A program made the translations under genes and the position numbers. From Gammaproteobacteria bacterium (GTDB lineage Bacteria > Pseudomonadota > Gammaproteobacteria > JACCXJ01), in assembly GCA_013697045.1 (NCBI GenBank), contig JACCXJ010000081.1, forward strand, positions 1 through 32,088: a stretch of 32,088 bases of DNA. The letters are read 5' to 3'. Below are positions 1-7,849 of this stretch, piece after piece; the stretch's first letter is position 1, and every line of letters begins with the position of its first letter. The notes beneath the pieces are model-generated. The model was not told the DNA's origin, did no database searches, and saw nothing but the letters and a program-made list of their open reading frames with translations.

Positions 1-71
1 ACGGGCCGTTCTCTGGCCTCTTCGCTGAGGCTCACGGCCCCGGCGGTCTTGGGTGATGATTCGTTAGCCAT
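1..71 (-). CDS. 5' end of an unidentified protein (partial)
   Basis: An ATG on the minus strand at 71 is preceded by a strong ribosome binding site, GGAGG at 82-78 with a 6-base spacer. It opens a frame that runs off the left edge of the window after 23 codons (starts MANESSPKTAG, ends EEARERPV). The N-terminus is hydrophilic, with no signal peptide. A TATACT hexamer at 125-120 could be its -10 box. The family cannot be recognised from 23 residues; that it is a gene at all rests on the ribosome binding site and the open frame. Confidence 0.5.
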   Translation of the reverse strand, partial: MANESSPKTAGAVSLSEEARERP

Positions 72-240
72 GGGTTACCTCCACTCGAAAAGGGATGTTG
101 CGACGCACCAGGTTGCCGTAGTATATATAGCGTAGCAAGCCCGGCTTCGCAACGCCGCTCGGGAGGGCCACGGCGCTCCGGCGCGTGGTCGTCGCCAAGC
201 GGCGTGGCGCGCAAACCGAGACTGGTTCACGATCGACGCA

Positions 241-478
241 CCTCATTCCTCCCAACATCCGCTGCGTTACTGGATAGCGAGCGCCCGGCGTTCATCCCGA
301 CCGTGACGTGCGCTTGCTCGTGGTGCCGCCGTCTCAAATGGTGAATTATCGCAAGGCCGGGATTATCGTCGGCTATGGCGTGGGCGAGCCGTGGAACGCG
401 GTCGCCGCACAGGCCAGGCACGCCGTGTGGGTCCGAGAGCCTGTCGACCTCACGATGGAGCGGATGGGCAGTTCGTGA
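241..478 (+). pseudogene. Decayed fragment of an NrtA/CmpA-like substrate-binding protein
   Basis: Two plus-strand frames together recall the middle of nitrate/bicarbonate ABC-transporter binding proteins. The first (241-288) reads PHSSQHPLRYWIASA. The second (287-478) reads HPDRDVRLLVVPPSQMV and then GYGVGEPWNAVAAQARHAVW before a TGA. In NrtA/CmpA proteins the same order is seen: an H..LRYWLAA segment, DPD.DV, VPPPQMV, then the hallmark GEPWN. The frames shift by one base near 286-289. There is no start, and both ends of the normal protein of about 400 residues are missing. It is a relic, not a working gene. Family assignment is from recognised motifs. Confidence 0.55.
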
Positions 479-500
479 TCCGTTGAGGGCAGAATAGGGA

Positions 501-920
501 TCAGGGACTTCGCAGCCATGCAATCTTGATTTCGCCTTCGACCTGCTCGAACTCTTTGTCCCCGGTCAGCAGCTCCGCCCGGTTCTCCTTGGCAAGCGCG
601 GCGGCAAAGCAATCTGCGTAGGACATCCGATGCCTGACTTTGAAGGCCCCTGCAAGGCGGGTCAGCTTCCAATCGGCATCGACCAGCTGGATCCCAAGTT
701 GTCGCAGGTTCGTCACCGCTCCATCGGCTTCGAGCTCGGATGCCTCACGCGCCAAGATGTACCACACCTCTCCCGCGTTGACGATGCTCATCGTCAGGAC
801 CGTGCCCTGATCCTGGGCGCTGGCGATGATGTCGGCAACCTCCTGGCCGGTATGCTCATCCCCGAGGTAGGCGAGCACCGCCCACGAGTCCAGCACGAAC
901 ACCCTCGGCTTGCGGGGCAT
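501..920 (-). CDS. vapC: VapC-family PIN-domain ribonuclease toxin
   Basis: A 139-residue PIN-domain protein. PIN toxins are metal-dependent endoribonucleases, typically cutting tRNA or rRNA when freed from their antitoxin. The acidic residues expected for the metal site are visible: Asp in VFVLDSWAVLAYL near residue 11, Glu in VNAGEVWYIL near 50, Asp in MSYADCFAAALA near 100 and Asp in LLTGDKEF near 118. The start codon overlaps the stop of the upstream antitoxin gene by one base (TGATG), the usual coupled arrangement. All motif residues are present, so it looks functional. It lies next to a decayed gene fragment, which fits an accessory location. Confidence 0.88.
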   Translation of the reverse strand: MPRKPRVFVLDSWAVLAYLGDEHTGQEVADIIASAQDQGTVLTMSIVNAGEVWYILAREASELEADGAVTNLRQLGIQLVDADWKLTRLAGAFKVRHRMSYADCFAAALAKENRAELLTGDKEFEQVEGEIKIAWLRSP

Positions 921-1153
921 CAGGGCTCTTTCTCGCGCCGCTTCTCCGCGGCGAGCGCCGCGAGCAACCCCTTGCCCCGGAAGCGACCACGCAGACGCTC
1001 AACGTATTCCCGGGTGATCGGAATCAAAATGATCCGCCCCGCGGCCTCGTCGGTTTCCACGGTAAAGCGGGTGCCTTCCGTGATACCGAAGCGCCGTCGG
1101 ACGGCCGAGGGAATGACGATCTGCCCCTTCGAGGTAATGGAGGTCGTTTGCAT
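920..1153 (-). CDS. vapB: AbrB/MazE-fold VapB antitoxin
   Basis: A 77-residue protein that starts MQTTSITSKGQIVIPSAVR, the swapped-hairpin AbrB DNA-binding fold of VapB antitoxins. The first 45 or so residues form the DNA-binding part; the charged C-terminus (EYVERLRGRFRGKG to the end) would wrap and inhibit the PIN toxin. A GAGGAA ribosome binding site lies 8 bases before the ATG. It is the first gene of a two-gene operon with vapC. Such antitoxins repress their own promoter as a complex with toxin; an inverted repeat just upstream (1184-1202) is a fitting operator. Confidence 0.88.
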   Translation of the reverse strand: MQTTSITSKGQIVIPSAVRRRFGITEGTRFTVETDEAAGRIILIPITREYVERLRGRFRGKGLLAALAAEKRREKEP

Positions 1154-1183
1154 CGAAACATTCCTCTTACGATCTCAATAGAT

Positions 1184-1202
1184 TATTACGATAGTGGTAA
1201 TA
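1184..1202. promoter_or_regulatory. Candidate VapBC operator (inverted repeat)
   Basis: TATTAC at 1184-1189 and GTAATA at 1197-1202 are perfect inverted arms with a 7-base spacer, about 30 bases upstream of the vapB start. TTACGAT is also repeated at 1167-1173 and 1186-1192. An AT-rich palindrome between an AbrB-type antitoxin gene and its upstream DNA is the usual position for autoregulation. Binding is inferred. Confidence 0.4.
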
Positions 1203-1496
1203 CATGTCAAGATGCGGAAGCACTACTGTAGGCAAACCGTAAAGCCATTCTCGTGACCGCTTACTAATCACCGTAGGGGCTACCGAGTCCCGAAATCCGC
1301 GTCGCCCATGCAGCTACAGGTGATGGGGCGTTCCGCGGGCCAGGGAGGAAGAGGCGGGAGTCGCCTCCCCCGCGCCGCGGGGAAGGCCCAGGCGCTGGTG
1401 ACCACATGATGCCGGGCGCTTGCTCACATCGCTGGCGCGGCCCGAATGGTGGCGGCATCGCTGCCCGACTGGCCGCTGGGCAGGTGCGAGTCTGCC
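1203..1496. other. Intergenic region with no gene recognised
   Basis: No coding region with a ribosome binding site or recognisable protein was found on either strand. The region is GC-rich, with a GGGAGG...CCTCCC hairpin at about 1343-1369. I looked for a cobalamin riboswitch, since the downstream enzyme uses adenosylcobalamin, and could not find its conserved core. Confidence 0.4.
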
Positions 1497-1542
1497 ACAG
1501 AATATGGGGTTGCGATCTTCACATGAACGCAATATATTGTGT
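1497..1542 (+). promoter_or_regulatory. nrdJ promoter overlapped by two NrdR-box-like sites
   Basis: The site at 1527-1542, ACGCAATATATTGTGT, matches the NrdR box (ACACwATATATwGTGT) at 15 of 16 positions. A weaker half-conserved site, ACAGAATATGGGGTTG, lies at 1497-1512. They are exactly 30 bp apart start to start, the same-face spacing typical of paired NrdR boxes. A sigma-70-like promoter coincides with them: TTGCGA at 1510-1515, a 17-bp spacer, TATATT at 1533-1538. The strong box covers the -10 hexamer, so NrdR bound with dATP would be expected to block transcription of nrdJa-nrdJb. Confidence 0.75.
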
Positions 1543-1563
1543 TTTCGTCGTCGACTGCGCGGT

Positions 1564-1600
1564 GGGGGCCAGAGGCCTCGATCCCAGTGCCTTGGCCCCC
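1564..1600 (+). promoter_or_regulatory. Hairpin in the nrdJa 5' leader
   Basis: GGGGGCCA at 1564-1571 pairs perfectly with TGGCCCCC at 1593-1600 (8 bp). It lies in the roughly 140-base leader between the predicted nrdJ transcription start and the gene. No T-tract follows, so it is not an obvious terminator. Role unknown. Confidence 0.35.
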
Positions 1601-1687
1601 CTAGGGAGGGGTACCTCGGCAGGCGCCGCAGACCGGCGACAAGATTGGCACAATGCCCGACCATACGCGGTTCCGTGGGGAGGAGTG

Positions 1688-3838
1688 ATGACTAAGACCT
1701 TGATGAAGCTCGTTTCGAACGACGCCCTGGAGGTGCCGTATCAGCCGGCGTCGCTGGACGTGTGGGACAAGAAGTACCGCCTGAAGAAGAAGGATGGGGC
1801 GCCTATCGATGTAACCATGGACGACACCTACCAGCGCATCGCCCGCTCGCTGGCCGAGGTCGAGGCCTCGGAGGCCCTGCGCGAGCACTGGTACGGGGAG
1901 TTCCTGTGGGCGCTGCGGCACGGGGCGATCCCGGCCGGGCGCATCGTCTCGAACGCGGGGGCCCGGGAATACAAACCCGCCACCTCGACCATCAACTGCA
2001 CCGTGTCGGGGACCATCCGCGATTCCATGAACGACATCCTCGGCAAGGTCCACGAGGCCGGGCTGACCCTCAAAGCAGGCTGTGGGATCGGCTACGACTT
2101 CTCGACCCTGCGCCCCAAGGGGGCCTATGTCTCGGGGGCGGGGGCCTACACCTCGGGACCCCTGTCCTTCATGGACATCTACGACAAGATGTGCTTCACG
2201 GTGTCCTCGGCCGGCGGGCGGCGCGGGGCGCAGATGGCCACCTTCGATGTCGGCCACCCTGACGTCAAGGACTTCGTCCGCGCCAAGCGCGAGGACGGGA
2301 GGCTCCGTCAGTTCAACCTGTCGTTGCTCATCACCGACGAGTTCATGCACGCCGTCAAAGACGACGGGATGTGGCCGCTCGCCTTCCCCCTGACCGTGGC
2401 GGAGACCGACGGCGCCATCGACCTCGATGATCCGGCGGCGGTGGTGTGGCGGGACTGGCCGACCCAGGAAGGCTACCTCGTCAACGCCCGGGGCCAGGTC
2501 GCCTGCAAGGTCTACAAGACCCTACGCGCGCGGCACCTGTGGGGCATGATCATGGCCTCGACCTATGACTATGCCGAGCCCGGATTCATCTTGATCGACC
2601 GCGTCAACGAGTGGAACAACAACTGGTTCTGCGAGGACATCCGGGCGACCAACCCATGCGGCGAACAGCCACTGCCCCCCTATGGCTCCTGTCTCCTCGG
2701 CTCCGTTAACCTCACCCGCTTCGTGCGCGATCCCTTCGGTGAGCACGCCCGTTTCGATTGGGAGGAGCTCCGCAAGGTTGTCCAGGTGTTCACCCGCATG
2801 CTCGACAACGTGGTCGAGGTCCACGGGCTCCCGCTGGCCTTGCATGGCGAGGAGATCCGCCGCAAGCGCCGCCATGGGATGGGCTATCTGGGTCTCGGTT
2901 CGACGCTCACCATGCTCGGCCTGCGTTATGGGGGGGCCGATTCGGTGGCCTTCACCGAGCGCGTGACCCGCGAGCTGGCCCTCGCCGGTTGGGAGACGGC
3001 ACTGGATCTGGCGCGCGAGAAGGGCCCGGCGCCCCTCATGGAGGAGGATTTCACGGTTACGGCCGAGATGCTCGAGCGCCGGCCGGAGATGGCGCGCGGT
3101 GGGTATCGGGCGGGCGATGTGGTCAAGGGCAAGGTCCTGCACGCGCGCTACAGCCGTTACATGCAGCGTATCGCGGAGGTGGCGCCGGACTTGGTGGAGG
3201 AGCTCGCCGAGATCGGCGCGCGCTTCACGCATCATAGTTCCATCGCGCCGACCGGAACCATCTCGCTGTCGCTCGCGAACAACGCCAGCAACGGCATCGA
3301 GCCGAGCTTCGCCCACCACTATTCCCGTAACCTGATCCGCGAGGGCAGGAAGACCAAGGAAAAGGTCGAGGTCTATTCCTACGAGTTGCTCGCCTATCGG
3401 GCGTTCTGCGATCCCGAGGCGGTGCCGGATGCCGTCGGCGAAGAAGGGCGGCTGCCCGAGTATTTCGTGACGGCCGAGGACATCACGCCCACGGCGCACG
3501 TGGATATCCAGGCGGCAGCGCAGAAATGGATCGACTCCTCCATCTCGAAGACCGCGAATGTCCCCACCGACTTCCCGTTCGAGGATTTCAAAGACATCTA
3601 CCGCTATGCCCACGAGCAAGGACTCAAAGGCTGCACCACCTTCCGGTTCAATCCCGAGGCCTTCCAGGGCGTCTTGGTGAAGGAGCAGGACCTGGCGAAC
3701 ACGACCTACCGCTTCGTGCTGGAGGACGGCGAGGTGGTCGAGGTCCGGGGTAACGAGGAGATCGAGTACGACGGCGAGACACATACCGCGGCCAATCTCT
3801 TCGACGCGCTCAAGGAAGGCTATTACGGCCGGTTCTAA
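1688..3838 (+). CDS. nrdJa: Adenosylcobalamin-dependent class II ribonucleotide reductase, large (catalytic) part
   Basis: Reduces ribonucleotides to deoxyribonucleotides for DNA synthesis, using a radical from adenosylcobalamin and no oxygen. The 716-residue protein begins at an ATG behind GGGGAGGAG; the frame stays open further upstream, but that stretch lies in the leader and is not conserved. Visible landmarks: substrate-site Cys in TINCTVSGTI near 104, the radical loop NPCGEQPLPPYGS from 322 (N, C and E of the active site), and the phosphate-binding PTGTISLSLANN near 521. The protein stops at GYYGRF, before the C-terminal redox and zinc-finger part of single-chain enzymes. That part is encoded by the next gene, 11 bases downstream, as in Pseudomonas NrdJa/NrdJb. 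NrdR-like sites upstream suggest control by dNTP level. Confidence 0.93.
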   Translation: MTKTLMKLVSNDALEVPYQPASLDVWDKKYRLKKKDGAPIDVTMDDTYQRIARSLAEVEASEALREHWYGEFLWALRHGAIPAGRIVSNAGAREYKPATSTINCTVSGTIRDSMNDILGKVHEAGLTLKAGCGIGYDFSTLRPKGAYVSGAGAYTSGPLSFMDIYDKMCFTVSSAGGRRGAQMATFDVGHPDVKDFVRAKREDGRLRQFNLSLLITDEFMHAVKDDGMWPLAFPLTVAETDGAIDLDDPAAVVWRDWPTQEGYLVNARGQVACKVYKTLRARHLWGMIMASTYDYAEPGFILIDRVNEWNNNWFCEDIRATNPCGEQPLPPYGSCLLGSVNLTRFVRDPFGEHARFDWEELRKVVQVFTRMLDNVVEVHGLPLALHGEEIRRKRRHGMGYLGLGSTLTMLGLRYGGADSVAFTERVTRELALAGWETALDLAREKGPAPLMEEDFTVTAEMLERRPEMARGGYRAGDVVKGKVLHARYSRYMQRIAEVAPDLVEELAEIGARFTHHSSIAPTGTISLSLANNASNGIEPSFAHHYSRNLIREGRKTKEKVEVYSYELLAYRAFCDPEAVPDAVGEEGRLPEYFVTAEDITPTAHVDIQAAAQKWIDSSISKTANVPTDFPFEDFKDIYRYAHEQGLKGCTTFRFNPEAFQGVLVKEQDLANTTYRFVLEDGEVVEVRGNEEIEYDGETHTAANLFDALKEGYYGRF

Positions 3839-3849
3839 AGGAGGGCGGC

Positions 3850-4530
3850 ATGAGCAAGAACATCCAGAAACGCATCGTCAGATATAGCGTCGTGAAACAT
3901 GATTGCACGGCCGGCGAGGCCGCCGCGGCGCGGGCGGGCGCCGATGTCGTGCAGATGCACGAGAAGGTCGAGCGGCCGGAGAGGTTGCTGGGCTCGACCT
4001 ACAAGCTCAAGACGCCGCTCTCGGACCATGCCTTGTACGTCACCATCAACGATATCGTGTTGAACGAAGGCACCGAGCACGAGGTGCGGCGGCCCTTCGA
4101 GATCTTCATCAACTCGAAGAACATGGATCATTTCCAGTGGATCGTGGCGCTGACGCGGATCATGTCGGCGGTGTTCCGCAAGGGCGGTGATGTGACCTTT
4201 CTGGTCGAGGAGTTGCATTCGGTGTTCGACCCCAAGGGGGGGTATTTCAAGAAAGGCGGGCGCTTCATGCCCTCGCTGGTCGGTGAGATCGGCGATGTGC
4301 TCGAGAGCCATCTGCGAAGCATCGGTCTCCTCCAGGACGAGCCCCTGGATGCGCACCGGAGGCGCATGGTCGATGAAAAGCGCGCCGAATACGCGGCCCG
4401 GAACGGGACGGTGGCGACGGACGAGCTCCCGGGCGGCGCGGTGCTGTGTCCGAAGTGCTATACCAAGGCCATGGTCCAGATGGCTGGCTGTCTGACTTGC
4501 TTGAATTGTGGTGAGTCAAAGTGCGGGTGA
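3850..4530 (+). CDS. nrdJb: Class II ribonucleotide reductase C-terminal part (TSCPD domain plus Cys-rich tail)
   Basis: A 226-residue partner of NrdJa. It starts at an ATG behind AAAGGAGGG, 11 bases after nrdJa, so the two are co-transcribed. Residues about 50-170 form the TSCPD-type domain found at the C-terminus of class II reductases (RPFEIFINSKNMDH, then GGDVTFLVEELHSVFDPKGG). The tail has six cysteines in CPKC...GCLTCLNCGESKCG, matching the zinc-binding and redox-shuttling end of these enzymes, which re-reduces the active-site disulfide. In Pseudomonas aeruginosa both halves are needed for activity; the same is inferred here. The last 22 bases overlap a possible GTG start of the next frame. 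Confidence 0.9.
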   Translation: MSKNIQKRIVRYSVVKHDCTAGEAAAARAGADVVQMHEKVERPERLLGSTYKLKTPLSDHALYVTINDIVLNEGTEHEVRRPFEIFINSKNMDHFQWIVALTRIMSAVFRKGGDVTFLVEELHSVFDPKGGYFKKGGRFMPSLVGEIGDVLESHLRSIGLLQDEPLDAHRRRMVDEKRAEYAARNGTVATDELPGGAVLCPKCYTKAMVQMAGCLTCLNCGESKCG

Positions 4531-4540
4531 CGCTGAGTTG

Positions 4541-5038
4541 ATGCCGCTCGCACTTGGGCTCATGGTGGTGACGGGGACGGCGGCACTCGGTGAGGACGGC
4601 ACGCTGCCACCCGCCCATTCAGCGGAGCGCTCTAGTGATGTGGAGCCGGGCAGGAAATGCGGCGGTAACATGAGTACCGCAGAGATCGAGAACACCTACT
4701 GGAAGTTGACTCGTTTGGGTGAGCAAGCGGTCATGGTGGCTGAACGGCAGGGCGAACCCCACTTGGTCCTGCGGGCCGAGAGCCATCAGGCCAACGGCTC
4801 GGGTGGGTGCAACCGGCTGTTCGGCGGCTATCGGCTCGAAGGCGGGCGTATCAGTTTCTCAGGGATAGCGACGACGCGGATGTCCTGCCCGGCGGGTATG
4901 GAGATCGAGGGCGCGTTTCTCCGCGCGCTCGCGGAGGCCGAGACGTGGAAGATCTCTGGGCCGGACCTCGATCTCTTCGACGGGGGCGGCGAGCCGGTGG
5001 CGCGCTTCGCGGCGCCATCCCCCGAGTGCGCGAGGTAA
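4541..5038 (+). CDS. META/HslJ-domain protein, probably exported
   Basis: Residues from about 45 onward match the META domain (DUF306) of HslJ-like proteins: TYWKLTRLG, then GSGGCNRLFGGYRLEGGRIS with the conserved GCN, then ATTRMSCP and a C-terminal LDLFDGGGEPVARF strand. HslJ is an envelope-associated heat-shock and novobiocin-resistance protein of unclear mechanism. The chosen ATG at 4541 gives MPLALGLMVVTGTAALG, a plausible but uncharged signal sequence. A GTG at 4508, overlapping nrdJb, and an ATG at 4670 are alternatives; the last would give a cytoplasmic protein of about 122 residues. No strong ribosome binding site decides between them. It may be translated by coupling to nrdJb. Confidence 0.72.
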   Translation: MPLALGLMVVTGTAALGEDGTLPPAHSAERSSDVEPGRKCGGNMSTAEIENTYWKLTRLGEQAVMVAERQGEPHLVLRAESHQANGSGGCNRLFGGYRLEGGRISFSGIATTRMSCPAGMEIEGAFLRALAEAETWKISGPDLDLFDGGGEPVARFAAPSPECAR

Positions 5039-5119
5039 CATCTTTATGGCCGTTCCGGGAAACCCACGCCCGCCCCGCTCGCGCGGAGGACGGATCACGC
5101 GGTTTGAGACAATGACTAG

Positions 5120-6910
5120 CTAGCTTCTCCAAAACGCTTCGTCCCAGCTCTTGCTCAACCGCATCGCCGAGACGATGAGGCCCACCATCGAGTAGGTCTG
5201 TGGAAAGTTGCCCCAGAGCTCTCCGGTGTCCGGGTCGATATCCTCCGAGAGCAAGCCGAGATGATTGCGGCACGAGAGGAGGTGCTCGAAGATCTCGCGA
5301 CCTTCCTCGCGGCGGCCTACCGCGGCGAGGGCATCGATGTACCACAGCGTACAGACCGTGAATGATGTCCTCGGGATCCCGAAGTCGTCCTCGGATGCGT
5401 ATCGATAGAGGTGATTGCCGCGCCGCAGGTGTTGCTCGATCGCCGTGACGGTGCCGAGGAAGCGAGGATCGGAGGCGGATATGAACCCGATCTCGTGCAA
5501 TAACAGCAGGCTCGCCTCCACGTCTTTCCCCCCAAAGCAGTCGACAAAGCTGTTATGCGAGTCGCTCCACGCGTTCTCGTGGATCGCGCGGCGCAAGCGG
5601 TCGGCTTCGCGCCACCAGTAGGCGCTGCGCTCCTCCAACCCCAGTCGTTTGGCGATCCGTGCGAGGCGGCTGCAGGCCGCCCAACACATGGCGACGGAAA
5701 AGGTGTGGACCCGCAGCCGGCCGCGGTATTCCCAGAGGCTCGCGTCCGGTTTCAGGCCCACGATCGTGGCCTGGGTCCCGAGTCTCTCGAGCAGGCGGAA
5801 CAGCTCCACGCCACCCGGCCGCGGTAGGCGCCGGTCGAAGAACATCTGGGCGGCGGCCATGATGACGCTCCCATAGCAGTCATGCTGGGCCTGATGGATG
5901 GCCGCGTTCCCGATCCGCACCGGTCCCATCCCGCGATAGCCTTTGAGACCGTCCATCACTTGCTCTTCGAGCGGGGTTTGACCCGGGACGATGGAATAGA
6001 GGGGTTTCAGCCGCCCGCCCGGTTCCAGCGCCGAGACGTCGGTGATGAATCGCAGGTAATGCTCCATGGTCTGCGTCGCGCCGAGCTGGTTCAGGGCGTG
6101 CACCACGAAATAGGCATCGCGGAGCCAGCAATAGCGATAGTCCCAGTTCCGGCCGGAGTGAGGGGCCTCCGGGATGGAGGTGGTCAGGGCCGAGACGATC
6201 GCGCCCGTCTCCTCGAAGCTGCAGAGCTTCAGAGTCATCGCGGCACGTAACACGGCCTCCTGCCACTCAAACGGTATGGATAGGAAGCGGCACCACTCGT
6301 GCCAATAGGCTTCCGTTCGATCCCGATACTCCCGTACGAGGACAGCGATCGTTTCCGCGGTGGTCTCGTCGGGACCGAGGATGATATGAACCGGTGCTTG
6401 CAGGGCGAACTGGACCTCATGCGCCAGATAGGCGACCGGCGCGTCGGTGGTGAAACGGACCGCGAGATCGGTGGAAACAAAACTGAGATGATTGCTCCCG
6501 AGCACTGGCGAAGGCTCGATCGATCCGTAGCCGAACCGAGGCCGCGTCCTGATCCGCACCAGGCACGTCCCGGCGACGGGCTCGATCTGCCGCATCAGCA
6601 CGGCCGGTCGGGCGATACGCTCATAGTGCTTGAAGCGGGGTGCGAAATCCGTAATACGCAGGGTGGCGCCGGCCTCGTCGCTCAGCTCCGTGATCAGGAT
6701 CGCGGAGTTGCCAAGATAATATTGGTGGCTGCTGGCCAGTCGTTCGAGCTCCACATCGAACAGACCGTCGCCCGCGGCGTCGCGCAGCAGATTGCAAAAG
6801 ATGGGGTCTCCGTCCAAGCGCGGGTAGCAACACCAGACGTAGCGACCCCGCCGGTCGATCAAAGCGCCCAGGGTGCAGTTTCCGATGACGGCGAGGTTGA
6901 GGTCTTGCAT
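5120..6910 (-). CDS. Glycoside hydrolase family 15 protein (glucoamylase/trehalase-like)
   Basis: A 596-residue GH15 enzyme. The N-terminal beta-sandwich part (about 1-220, starting MQDLNLAVIGNCTLGALID) precedes an alpha/alpha-barrel catalytic part. GH15 landmarks: RNWDYRYCWLRDAYF, GYRGMGPVRIGNAA, and LLSEDIDPDTGELWGNFPQT near the C-terminus, whose Glu is in the position of the catalytic base. The family includes glucoamylases and trehalases; there is no signal peptide, so it acts in the cytoplasm. It follows otsB by 13 bases on the same strand, and GH15-otsB pairs are usually part of trehalose metabolism, so trehalose or a maltooligosaccharide is the likely substrate. A GTG at 6940, overlapping otsB, is an alternative start. 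No otsA is next to it. Confidence 0.85.
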   Translation of the reverse strand: MQDLNLAVIGNCTLGALIDRRGRYVWCCYPRLDGDPIFCNLLRDAAGDGLFDVELERLASSHQYYLGNSAILITELSDEAGATLRITDFAPRFKHYERIARPAVLMRQIEPVAGTCLVRIRTRPRFGYGSIEPSPVLGSNHLSFVSTDLAVRFTTDAPVAYLAHEVQFALQAPVHIILGPDETTAETIAVLVREYRDRTEAYWHEWCRFLSIPFEWQEAVLRAAMTLKLCSFEETGAIVSALTTSIPEAPHSGRNWDYRYCWLRDAYFVVHALNQLGATQTMEHYLRFITDVSALEPGGRLKPLYSIVPGQTPLEEQVMDGLKGYRGMGPVRIGNAAIHQAQHDCYGSVIMAAAQMFFDRRLPRPGGVELFRLLERLGTQATIVGLKPDASLWEYRGRLRVHTFSVAMCWAACSRLARIAKRLGLEERSAYWWREADRLRRAIHENAWSDSHNSFVDCFGGKDVEASLLLLHEIGFISASDPRFLGTVTAIEQHLRRGNHLYRYASEDDFGIPRTSFTVCTLWYIDALAAVGRREEGREIFEHLLSCRNHLGLLSEDIDPDTGELWGNFPQTYSMVGLIVSAMRLSKSWDEAFWRS

Positions 6911-6923
6911 CGCGTCGGCCTGA

Positions 6924-7694
6924 TCAAGCTCGGGTCCCACTATTCACCAAGCGCTCGAGCCAGGCCCGTACCTCGCCTGCACTCCCCAAACGATACCCCG
7001 ACATACCGGGCGGCATTGTACCGACTCGAACGGCGTGCCCACCGAGCCGTGTCGCCGCCGCAAAGCCGTCCTCATCGGTGCGGTCATCACCGACGAATAT
7101 CGGGATGCGGCCCACAAAAGGGTCGTGGCGCATGAAGACCTCTACGGTCCGGGCCTTGTCCGCGTCCGAGGGCTTGACCTCGAAGACAAACTTGCCGCAC
7201 ATCATGTGGAACCCCCTCCTTCGACGCGCCAGGACGTCGGTGAGACGTCGCGCCAACTCACCCGAGACTTCCGGGACCTGACGATAGTGTACGGCGATCC
7301 CCATGCTTTTGCGTTCGACCACGACACCGGGCAAGTCTGCCACGACTCGGTCGACCTCTTGTCTCAGGGCGTGCAGCGATCCTGGAGAGACCCACACGCG
7401 CACTACGTTTCCAGATGCGAGGCGTATTTCGGCGCCGTGCTGCCCCGCGGCCGGCAGCTCGAGCGGCTGAAAGAGGGAGTCGATGCTGCTCAAGGCCCGC
7501 CCGCTGATCAATGCCAGGGCGCCACCCAGCCTGTCCCTCAGCGTCGACAAGGTCGCGCCGAGCCCCTTCGGCACCACGACGGCGTAGGGGCTCGGTGCGA
7601 TGTCCAAGAGGGTTCCGTCGATGTCCAGGAACAAGGCCCAGCGCGCCACCTCGCGACTGGACGCCGGGGGAGGTCTGATGGATCTGGTGGTCAT
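6924..7694 (-). CDS. otsB: Trehalose-6-phosphate phosphatase (HAD superfamily)
   Basis: Removes the phosphate from trehalose 6-phosphate to give trehalose, a compatible solute and stress protectant. The 256-residue protein carries all HAD motifs: ALFLDIDGTLLDIAP (nucleophile and acid/base Asp), ALISGRAL, the OtsB cap signature GQHGAEIRL, and FVGDDRTDEDGF for the metal. The frame extends upstream to 7745, but the conserved protein and the plainest ATG begin at 7694; no clear ribosome binding site supports either. It is co-directional with the GH15 gene. A trehalose-6-phosphate synthase is not in the window. Confidence 0.88.
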   Translation of the reverse strand: MTTRSIRPPPASSREVARWALFLDIDGTLLDIAPSPYAVVVPKGLGATLSTLRDRLGGALALISGRALSSIDSLFQPLELPAAGQHGAEIRLASGNVVRVWVSPGSLHALRQEVDRVVADLPGVVVERKSMGIAVHYRQVPEVSGELARRLTDVLARRRRGFHMMCGKFVFEVKPSDADKARTVEVFMRHDPFVGRIPIFVGDDRTDEDGFAAATRLGGHAVRVGTMPPGMSGYRLGSAGEVRAWLERLVNSGTRA

Positions 7695-7784
7695 GACGGG
7701 AGATCGCGGCGGCGACCAGCGTAGCGGTGAACGACCCCTCAACACCCTTGCCGCGCGCGCCGGCCGCGCATCATAATATTAATT

Positions 7785-7796
7785 GACGTGAACGTC
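7785..7796. promoter_or_regulatory. Short palindrome upstream of otsB
   Basis: GACGT-GA-ACGTC is a perfect 12-bp palindrome in an AT-rich patch (ATAATATTAATT) between rlpA and otsB. It could be an operator of the otsB-GH15 unit. No regulator is known; the call rests on position and symmetry alone. Confidence 0.25.
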
Positions 7797-7849
7797 GTTT
7801 TGTACCGACCGCACACCACCGACCAACTTCACGAGCGCCTTCCGGATTC

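Noticed and set aside
1203-1687. Cobalamin riboswitch upstream of the B12-dependent reductase
   Set aside because: Some riboswitch-like fragments (GGGGAAGGCCCAGGCGC near 1378) occur, but the full conserved core could not be assembled on either strand.
1406-1687. Longer N-terminus for NrdJa
   Set aside because: The frame is open, but this stretch covers the promoter and NrdR-like boxes, and family members begin at MTK...; the ribosome binding site favours 1688.
2522-3784. Long minus-strand frame inside nrdJa
   Set aside because: It is the antisense shadow of a conserved gene in GC-rich DNA; no family resemblance or ribosome binding site.
5120-7694. Complete trehalose synthesis operon
   Set aside because: otsB and GH15 are present, but no trehalose-6-phosphate synthase lies on either side within the window.
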